A program made the translations under genes and the position numbers. A DNA stretch of 64,000 bases from Diphasiastrum complanatum (lineage: Eukaryota; Streptophyta; Lycopodiopsida; Lycopodiales; Lycopodiaceae): the NCBI GenBank assembly GCA_029204225.1, contig CM055096.1, positions 61,610,957 to 61,674,956 of the forward strand, read 5' to 3'. Within the stretch, counting starts at the first letter, position 1; every line of letters begins with the position of its first letter. The notes under the pieces were generated by a model. It was not told where the DNA came from, ran no database searches, and saw nothing but the letters and a program-made list of their open reading frames with translations. Shown here one piece after another: positions 56,755 to 64,000 of this stretch.

Positions 56755-57215
56755 AAGGAGTGCCTGACGTCCAGGGCCATGCTTCTACTGAGAAGCTTGC
56801 ACCACGTTATTATGGGCCTTATCGCATTTTGGAGGTTCTTAGTCCAGTTCCATATCGCTTATAGCTTCCTGCTTCCACACGCGCCTGTGATGTATTCCAT
56901 GTCAGTTTATTACGTGCTGCTATTGAGGATGACGCTCCTTGTGATGCTGAGTTTCCTACTGCTCCAGAGTTATTTCCATTTTTACCTGCTGCTATAATAC
57001 AGGTTCGTCTATACCATAGTCGACGCCGTCGGCAGATTCAGTCTTTGGTCCAGTGGGATGGCCGTCCTATTGAGGAGGCCACATGGGAGCCTATTGATGT
57101 CTTTTATCATACACCATCACTTGCGGATCAGGCTCGTGCTCTTGCTGCACTTGTTGATTCCTCTACATCAGATGTTGCTCTAGCTGTTGATGCACCAGAG
57201 CTTGCTGCTACTTGA
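56755..57215 (+). pseudogene. Ty3/gypsy integrase C-terminus with chromodomain (third lineage)
   Basis: The plus frame reads KLAPRYYGPYRILEVLSPVP, a stop, then VFHVSLLRAAIEDDAP and a chromodomain (VQWDGRPIEEATWEPIDVFY, about 57045-57105), closing with TGA at 57213-57215. It is head to head with the gag start of the minus-strand element. All upstream domains are lost at the junction near 56750. Confidence 0.88.
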
Positions 57216-57690
57216 TCCAGTTTCTTTTCGGCAGTTGGGTCTTTTTCTTTTGTGCCAGGGAGAGTTATGGACTCGGCTCATTACATTCGCCGCGTCCATT
57301 TACATTTACTTTACTTTATGCATAAGCAGGCCTTGGGCCCTTTTTTATTCATTAGTGACACTTAGACTATATGGTTGGCCTTTGGCCTTATTATTCATTA
57401 TTAGGCCATTTGGACATATCACTGGAGAGTGGGGGCCTTCTTGGAGGGCGCACTATTTTCCCTCCCAGTTGGGCCCTAGCCACCGGAAGCTTCCTTTTAG
57501 AGCTTCCTCTTGGCTATAAGTAGGGAAACTGTGTCATTTGTTATTCAGCTGATGATATTGATCTCTCTCTTTAGTCTCCTTAATCTCTCTCTTTCTTGCT
57601 TTCTAGGGTTAAGTCTTGCTCATGTGCTGCTTTCATAGCTTAAGTCTTGCTTATGTGATGCTTTCATAGCTTAGCTTTAGATCAGTTGTG
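57216..57690 (+). mobile_element. 3' untranslated region and LTR of the third gypsy lineage
   Basis: A purine run 'gccagggagag' near 57255-57265 is followed by 'ttatgg', as also seen at 60755-60766 next to a related chromodomain scrap, so the LTR probably starts here. CTATAAGTAGGG at 57514-57525 is a TATA-like box. The 3' end is lost against the LINE near 57690. Confidence 0.5.
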
Positions 57691-58208
57691 GCTTAATTCG
57701 TAACTTGAGGGCTACATAGGAATATCTAGTCTCTCTACTATCCATCTGCATAAGTCTCTGGAGAAAAATAATGATTCGAAAGATAGCCTCGACTTGTAGT
57801 GGAGGAACTGCAAACTCTGCAAGAATAATGTGATGAGGGACCAAGGACTTCTCCCAAATCATACGTGAAAGCATAGTAATCTACAGGCGAGATATATTAG
57901 CCCACTCAAAGAAAGTAAGGCCTGTGCACCAAGTCTCAACTGCATACAAAACTGTCGGTGTGACCATGGTATCAAAAAGATGAAACTTACTCGAAGCATC
58001 ACGTATATATCAACGGAAATAGAATCTCTCAAGCTGAACCAATGATGCATGCACTTTACCTAGTCTCACCAAAGCAGCTTGTCTCATACTAAAGACTAGA
58101 CCAAAGATGAGGACCCCGAAGTACGTATAAGAAGAGGCAACCTCCAAAGGATGGCCATCCCATAGCTCCTGACGTTGCATGTGCCCGAGAGGTATTGAAG
58201 ACCATAAC
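57691..58208 (-). pseudogene. LINE RT C-terminal fragment (left part of a broken LINE)
   Basis: The minus frames carry TVMVFNTSRAHAT (58206-58165), then MLSRMIWEKSLVPHHIILAE (57874 on), aligning with 42860-42440 of the 41-44 kb LINE. The 3' end is truncated. The matching upstream part resumes at 59015, with about 200 bases of LINE missing between. Confidence 0.8.
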
Positions 58209-59013
58209 TGTTACGAGCACGTGACCAGTGCCGAACCCTAGAGAACACAGGAGTTCAGATACCACAGTCAGGGTCGTGTACACTGACAGGGCTTCGTAGG
58301 CAATTTTTCTGGCCCAGCATGAACAAGGACGTCCAGCAATATGTAATCAGTTGCCAGAAATGTCAAGTAAATAAAGCAGAGCGTTTAAAGGCAGGAGGGT
58401 TGTTACAGCCCTTAGATATACCAGCTGGTAAGTGGGAGAGTATCTCCATGGATTTTATAGTAGGCCCGCCTAGAACCCAGAAGGGTAATGACGCTACATG
58501 GGTCACAGTTGACCGTCTGACCAAAATGGCTCACTTTATTCCGACCAAAACAACCGTTAGAGCTCCAGAGTTAGCGAGGTTGTTTGTAGATGGGCTATTT
58601 AAATTGTACGGTCTACCTTTCGGCATAGTCAGCGACCAGGACAGTAAGTTTAATGGAAATTAAAATCAGGTGCTGGAGGATATGCTTCGCACATACATAA
58701 GCAAAAAGCAGACTAATTGGGAGGAGTATCTCTCGATTTGCTTATAACAGTACCAAACATTCAGCTACGGGATACAGCCCATTTATGCTAATGTACGGCT
58801 TTCAGCCACGCTCACCCACAACTGTAGGGTTTAAACAAGAAAAAGTTGAAGCAGCCAAAAACTTTTGAGAGGACCTAATCCAGATGATAGAACATGCTAA
58901 GCATAGCATTAGGCAGTCCCAGGATCGAGCCAGGCATTATGCAGATCCATGCAGACGGGATGTGCAGTTTCCCGCTGTGAGAAAGTCTACTTGAGAGTCC
59001 CAGTTGACTCTAA
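58209..59013 (+). pseudogene. gypsy fragment: LTR start fused to integrase
   Basis: It begins precisely at the LTR terminus TGTTACGAGCACG (compare 52943 minus). After about 85 bases it jumps into the integrase zinc finger, LRRQFFWPSMNKDVQQYV. The core is intact to FGIVSDQDSKFNGN (58663), including both Asp positions. After a stop and a frameshift it continues to the C-terminal QDRARHYADP region, ending near 59013 inside LINE sequence. It supplies the core segment missing from the 53-kb copy. Confidence 0.9.
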
Positions 59014-59564
59014 AACCCTCATCATCAACGTAGAGTTCAAACAAAGTAGGCGAGAGTGAGCACCCTTGCTTCACTCCAATGGTGCTATGAATCTGCTGTA
59101 AAATACCCTCCTCAATTCAAAAACAGCCAAGTATTCTCTCCATAATCGCCAAGACAGTGTCTGACTAGAAACCAAGGTCCTGTAGTCGTTGTATAAGTAA
59201 TTGCTTGGGAACTGAGTCAAAAGCCTTACAAAAATCAACAAAACAACAATATACTCGTTCTCACCTAGACCGGGCCTCCTCAATGATGGACCTCAAAGTG
59301 AAAATATGATTGAGGAAAATGTTGTACAAGGGAGGTTAGAAAAGCTTGATAAGCGGGAACGTAGGGGTTCTCGAAACGATATCGTAAGGCACAAGGAATG
59401 GAGGGGTGGGAAGTGGAGATTACAGTGAATTTGGTTCCTAAATGGAAGGAGAGAAAAGAATGGTCAAAGAGAGTAGTACAAGTAACGGTGAAGGAAGTGA
59501 GATGAGGTAAGATGGAAGATGATCCCATGAGGTCTATGACCATAATGTACGTTAGTAAATCATA

Positions 59565-60104
59565 ATCCAAAACATAGAACCCACGGTTCTGGGAACCGTG
59601 GGTCTTGGGAACCATAGTGGGAACCGTACCACGGTTTATGGTACGGTTCTTGTAGTTAATTTATCAATAAACTGATTATTTATTTTTTTCCCAATTTCCC
59701 CCCAAAACCCCTCCCAAGTCATTTTTGGTCCTCATTTCATAAATTTCACAAATTTCACGCAAACTTCACAAATGGTCCTCTGATTTCACAAATGATTTCA
59801 CAGATTGAGCTAGATTTCACAGATTTTTGAATCTGATTTCACAGATTGAACCAGATTTCACAGATTTAACACAGATTTCACAAATGGTCCTTTGATTTCA
59901 CAGACTGAACCAGATTTCACAGATGTCACAGATTTTTTTTGGCATTTTTTTGGGCTATTTTTGGGGGTGCGAAAAAAAAATAATTAATTAATCAATTCAT
60001 TAACGGTAAGGTTCACCGCGATTCCAGGCAAAAAAAATTGTGAACTGTACGGTTCTCAAAACCGTGGTGAACCGTGGAGGGTTCATTAATTCTATGATCC
60101 AAAC
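59565..60104. mobile_element. hAT-like MITE (59573-60096) with 8-base target duplication
   Basis: 524 bases with terminal CATAGAA/TTCTATG, flanked by ATCCAAAA (59565-59572) and ATCCAAAC (60097-60104). The ends also hold imperfect inverted blocks built on 'cacggttc', including a perfect small hairpin ACCCACGGTTC/GAACCGTGGGT at 59579-59603. The middle (59740-59935) is an array of 'gatttcacaga' words. It has no ORF. The duplication length fits hAT. It is inserted in a LINE. Confidence 0.88.
59745..59935. repeat. short irregular repeats of gatttcacaga
   Basis: About ten imperfect copies of 'gatttcacaga/aatttcacaaa' inside the MITE. Confidence 0.85.
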
Positions 60105-60230
60105 TAGCTAGTAGCAGAGATCCAAATCCCAATTTGTATGTTTGATTACTTTGAATCGGACCTCAACCCCTAAAGATAGTGTAGTCTCTTAACTCTAAAA
60201 TTGAAACAATCATCCCAACTCCCGAGTCAT

Positions 60231-60439
60231 GATTCCTAGACTCCCAACTAGGCTACCAGGCTCTAGCCTCCAAGGATCACATTCAAATGATAAAATTCTT
60301 TTAGGTTTGTCCTTTTGGTATTTAATATTGGCCTTTAGTTCAAAACCATTACATATTGCACAATTTTAAATAAATAAAGGGGGTTAAACGAGTTCTTGTC
60401 CAATTTGAATAGGTCAAATCGGCTGGAAACATTACAACA
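60231..60439. other. unassigned sequence
   Basis: Nothing recognised. It separates the LINE remnant from the chromodomain scrap. Confidence 0.35.
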
Positions 60440-60590
60440 TCAGATACCTTATTTCGTAAAATGGGACGGTCTACCTATTGATGGGGCTATGTAGGAGTTT
60501 ATTGATGTAATTGCTCCTAATCCGTTATTACAAGACCATCCTCAGCTTTTGTTGTCACCATTGAGCTATAAAATAAAAGTCCTATTACAT
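60440..60590 (+). pseudogene. gypsy chromodomain scrap
   Basis: The plus frame reads FVKWDGLPIDGAM, stop, EFIDVIAPNPLLQDHP. This is a degraded chromodomain end like that at 57045-57130. It is followed at 60755 by a purine run and 'ttatggg', resembling 57255, so a decayed LTR may follow. Confidence 0.65.
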
Positions 60591-60862
60591 TCCTTCTCCT
60601 CTTTTTATGTTGCAACACTTATTATAACATACTATGTTGTGACCCTATCAAGATTTAGATCTAGACCACTTTTAATACTTGTTTGTCTCTCCAGTTTGAC
60701 AAATTGCCATGAAGTCTCATAGATGTAACGAGGACAAAGTCTTTCTCAATAAGGAGGGAGTTATGGGATGTGGAAGACCCTTATTGTTTAATTCGTAAAA
60801 ATATGTGTATGGGACAGCCAATTATGGGTTGCCACATAGCACATGCACATTTTGCCAATATG

Positions 60863-60935
60863 GGACAGCCAATGATGGGTTGCCATTTACCACATGCACA
60901 TTTTGCCAAAATGTGCAGCCCGTCATTGGCTGTCC
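60863..60935. repeat. palindrome of 73 bases inside a 57-base direct repeat
   Basis: Outer arms GGACAGCCAATGATGGGTTGC (60863-60883) and complement (60915-60935) have one mismatch. An inner perfect palindrome GCACATTTTGCCAAAATGTGC is at 60896-60916. The left arm unit is also directly repeated at about 60807-60860. No ORF of interest. Confidence 0.9.
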
Positions 60936-61064
60936 ACATGCACATTTTACCAAAATGTGTACAATCTATGTGTCAATCTCTCTCGAGATTTTGTTAGGAC
61001 AGCTGTTGAACAATATGCTTATTCCTCCAAACAATACTTAGAAATGACATGAATATTCTGTATT

Positions 61065-61325
61065 ATGGAAGGAGCCGGGCAGAGGCCATTCTGCCCGGTA
61101 AGGATATAATGGATTTTTGGACCCTTTTTAAACCAATCCTTAGCTGCCACGTGGCAGTTGCAAGCAGAATCAGCACTAAAAAAGTTTGAGACTAATCCGA
61201 TGCTGCCACGTGACAGACACAGGCAGAATCTGCACTAATTTTTTTTTAAAAAAAATAGGTGACTATTCTGCTGTTTAATCTGTTCAGAAATGGGCAGAAT
61301 AGTCACCAAATCCATTACGTTTCTA
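61065..61325. repeat. MITE-like repeat with inverted ends and two CACGTG sites
   Basis: 'taatggatttttgg' (about 61107-61120) faces its near-complement 'ccaaatccatta' at 61306-61317. A perfect 14-base inverted pair GGTGACTATTCTGC (61258-61271) and complement (61294-61307) lies at the right end. A 9-base hairpin CCGGGCAGA/TCTGCCCGG is at 61076-61099. TGCCACGTG occurs twice (about 61145 and 61204). No clear target duplication. Confidence 0.55.
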
Positions 61326-61769
61326 TAGGTGGCTCGAAAGTACAAGGAAAAAATGAGCACCTGGCATCGAGGACATGTGGTCAGAGAGAACGTGATTGAC
61401 CTTATTAGACCCCAAGACATTAGTAGCGAGATGGTTCTATTTACAACTTGATGATTGTCAAAGAATATTCACGACCCTTCGTATTAGCCACGGCCCACTA
61501 ATAATCACGACCCTTCCTATGTTAGCCACGGCCCACTAGTAAGGAGCAGGCTGCTTGGACATTAAAGTGATAGTATTCTCTATATGATACTTTATGTGAA
61601 ATGTTCAAAAAGCAGAACAGAGCATGGTTTGCAATTACAGCTGAGAAAAAACAGGAGAAGGTTTCCGTCTGAATAACACCAAGGTACAGACAAGCTTTCC
61701 TCACAATAGCTATCCATCTATGCCTTGCTGACGTGTTAACAGCGACATCGTAGCCCATCAACCGAAACA

Positions 61770-62240
61770 CAACAAATGGCAGTTAAACATGATGCGAAAC
61801 TTACAAGGAGTACACATAGTATTCAAAGCGAGCAGAATTGTCAAAGCGTAGGGGGAAAGCGTTCGTTCATGCACCACACCAGCACAGCACATCGCTGATT
61901 AGCGTCAACTCTGGCACTCTGCAACACCCATCTTTTTGTTTGCTTTCTTTCTGGGCAGGTTTTTGTTGTCCGTGATAGGAGTAGTGCGGTGGAGAAGTGA
62001 CATTAGCGTAGCGCAGCGCAGCAGTAGACTGTAGAGGGTGGAGGACGTGGTGGAGTGGGGGTGGAGGAGGTGGTGGATTGTGGATATACTTGAGTAGAAA
62101 GGCGCGAGCGAGGACTGACTCTTCATGTGTGGGATACGACCCACAACCCATTTGGTGACCCTTCAGGGTACATTGATTGATCAATGATTGGATGAGCCCA
62201 ATATTTTTCCATGGGTTGTTGGTACATTGCAACGTCATGT
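61770..62240 (-). promoter_or_regulatory. possible first exon and 5' untranslated region on the minus strand
   Basis: GC-richer than its surroundings, with a pyrimidine-rich minus strand and a long proline-rich chance frame (62238-61867). It ends at a consensus splice donor CTCCTT|gtaagt near 61806. ATGGGTG after 'aaaaag' (about 61931) opens only an 8-codon frame. No downstream exon was identified, so this is a suggestion only. Confidence 0.25.
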
Positions 62241-64000
62241 CAATATTGTAGTGTACTCAAACCATGTAGGCGCAGGCTTGATTTCCAATCGTTGTGAAGT
62301 GACATCTTAGGGGCTTGCCCTCACATGGCATTGCCCAAAGAACGTTGCTAGGTTGTGTATATGTTGTATATAATCGACCACTACTAGCTTAACATGTTGC
62401 AAAAACATCCATTGACTAACCAATGACTTATATTTAGTTTTTCAAAAAACTTGTGTGTCAAGTAAAAATGGTAAGTTTCCATGTGATTAGTGTATTTGAA
62501 TGATCTGTTTGGATCCCAATTTGTGGCCAATTGACAAATAAATCGATCTACTTTAATTAGCTGAATTTCGACCGCCAATAACTAAATAATTCAAGTTTTA
62601 TTAATTATTCAAGAAATTTCATCTTGAAGTGTGATAGAAGTTTAAAAATTAGTTTTGTATTGGTTCAATGTAACTTTTACCAAGTATAGTGCAAAAATTT
62701 AGTTGCAATGTTAAAATTTTCTATACTTTCTTAAATCATCATAATGAGCTTAACAAATCCTATGCACACAGAAACCAAAGATTTAGATTCCTCTAAATAT
62801 TCTACAAACATGCTACAAAATAAAACTATTATTGGTGTTCTGGAAGTCAAGAACATCCCACAAAAAATTTACGACTTCAATTTTGGTGAAATATTGTTGA
62901 GTCCATTCTCACACTATGTCAGCTTCTCCAAACACTATAATCAAAAGAAGGTTGTCCCCATTGGGCTTTCACGTGACTTTGCCAAACCAACATGCACAAA
63001 AGGTCATCATTGGCTCTCATATGACTTTGCCAATCCTATCAATGTCTGTGTTCACGAATGATTTCATCATTGGAAGCTCTCCCTTCTTTCCTTCCAATGT
63101 ACATCACTTCCTCAATCATCTTTTGTAAAAATAAGCATCATGTCTCATCACATTTTAGTGAACTTTCAAGAAAAATGCCTAAATAGATCTCTATCAATAT
63201 TTGTAGTAAGCTTTATGAGCAAAACATTCTTCTTCATGGATTGTGGGATTTTGGCAAAGTGTGATAAATTCAAGTACGTAGCGCACAACTGAAGTTTTCC
63301 TCCTAGATGGCCTCCATCAAGATGGTACAAATCACCTCCTACCAATAACAATGTTTATTGGAGATAATGTGGTTGATATAAATATCAATCTTACCAAGCT
63401 AGTGTTTCCTCATGCAACTACAGCCTATGTGAAGTGTCATGTGCTAATCATAACATGTTAACATCTAATCCATTCATAAGCATTAAATTAGCATATTAAA
63501 AGCAAGAAATCAAGTAGACAAATTAAAGAAACATTCACCAAATATGTACAGAAAGGTAAGAAATTTCATTATTGATATCATTCAATACATCAAGTCTTAA
63601 GCTAGAGCATCAAGCTCCCATGTGATTGTAGGCACATGAACCATCCATTGGCAAAAGCCATAACTCTCAAAGAGATCTCAAAGAGAAGCTCCGAGAGCAC
63701 ATAGAACTCGAATTAGACAAATGTGGAATGACCTCCAAATTAACAAAATCTCTAATATGAATTTGGGGCCTCATTAGCATAAGCTGGCCCTTACAACCAT
63801 TATTATGAGTCTCACTAGTCACAAATATAGTGCGGTTGTTCTAGCCATCTTATTAACTATTCTAGTTAACCAGTCCTATTCTAACTTAGCACCATGGCTA
63901 TGTTTAACAATATTTACTAAGCACGTGGGCTAATTATATGCAATACATGACGAATTCTATCATAGTTGTTGATGGAGGCCCACCCTAGCAGTCCCAACGA
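62241..64000. other. unassigned sequence at the right edge
   Basis: AT-rich. A plus-strand frame of 105 codons at 62744-63061 has no recognised similarity. It contains a short direct repeat of 'gactttgccaa' with 'catgcacaaaaggtcatcattgg' type words, reminiscent of 60840-60960. No gene is supported. Confidence 0.35.

Larger units (their letters stand above)
59014..60230 (-). pseudogene. LINE endonuclease-RT fragment (right part), split by a MITE
   Basis: 59030-59105 (minus) reads STIGVKQGCSLSPTLFELYV followed by DD, in the RT. 59283-59106 is a frameshifted motif-A region. 59572-59283 is the endonuclease end (SSILPHLTSFTVTCTTLFDH). Past the inserted MITE (59573-60096) the LINE probably continues to about 60230. 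RT motif C lies in the part replaced by the gypsy fragment. Confidence 0.75.

Noticed and set aside
61867-62238. 123-codon proline-rich minus-strand frame as a protein
   Set aside because: Low-complexity composition, no homologue recognised, and an overlapping frame of similar quality. It is more likely untranslated leader.
1-64000. tRNA, rRNA and CRISPR features
   Set aside because: None seen. tRNA-like strings are retroelement primer-binding sites, and tandem repeats here lack CRISPR spacer structure.

Overview
This is nuclear DNA of a land plant with a large, transposon-rich genome. It is AT-rich, has GT-AG introns, and carries many decayed Ty1/copia and Ty3/gypsy retrotransposons whose primer-binding sites match plant initiator tRNA-Met, plus LINE fragments, small DNA transposons and long (CT)n tracts. 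The species cannot be named from the sequence.

The main result is one host gene. On the minus strand I can assemble ten exons (40419 down to 20041) of a vasohibin-type tubulinyl-tyrosine carboxypeptidase. The exons join in one frame with GT-AG introns and give 1176 coding bases (391 codons plus stop, without the N-terminal start). The product keeps the Cys-His-Ser triad (PIKCVEA, HRHIVLL, GISRH). The Cys-His and His-Ser spacings are 35 and 17 residues, as recalled for human VASH1 (C169, H204, S221). The enzyme removes the C-terminal tyrosine of alpha-tubulin. I know of no characterised angiosperm homologue, so a plant lineage with flagellated sperm (fern, lycophyte, cycad or similar) is a reasonable inference. 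Intron 4 is about 16.6 kb and separates the catalytic Cys exon from the His/Ser exon. It holds a gypsy element, LINE pieces on both strands, a copia integrase fragment, a complete short LTR element (35576-38341) and a 280-bp near-perfect palindrome.

Layout: 1-9.6 kb, inverted LTR pair, gypsy copy A, copia fragments (one tandemly duplicated). 9.8-19 kb, copia LTRs and gag remnants, CT microsatellites, minisatellites. 20-40.4 kb, the vasohibin-like gene. 40.6-41.1 kb, retropepsin-like fragment. 41.3-43.8 kb, LINE (minus). 43.8-49 kb, chromodomain gypsy (minus) with a DNA transposon in its gag. 49.5-52.7 kb, gypsy leader and unclassified repeats. 52.7-56.7 kb, a second chromodomain gypsy (minus) with internal deletions. 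56.8-57.7 kb, 3' end of a third gypsy (plus). 57.7-60.2 kb, LINE (minus) broken by a gypsy fragment and a hAT-like MITE. 60.4-61.4 kb, chromodomain scrap, palindrome and a MITE-like repeat. 61.5-64 kb, mostly unrecognised, with a possible first exon on the minus strand.

Apart from the vasohibin-like gene, nearly all coding similarity is to broken transposable elements. Calls rest on reading motifs by eye. No search or alignment program was run, and comparisons with known proteins are from memory.
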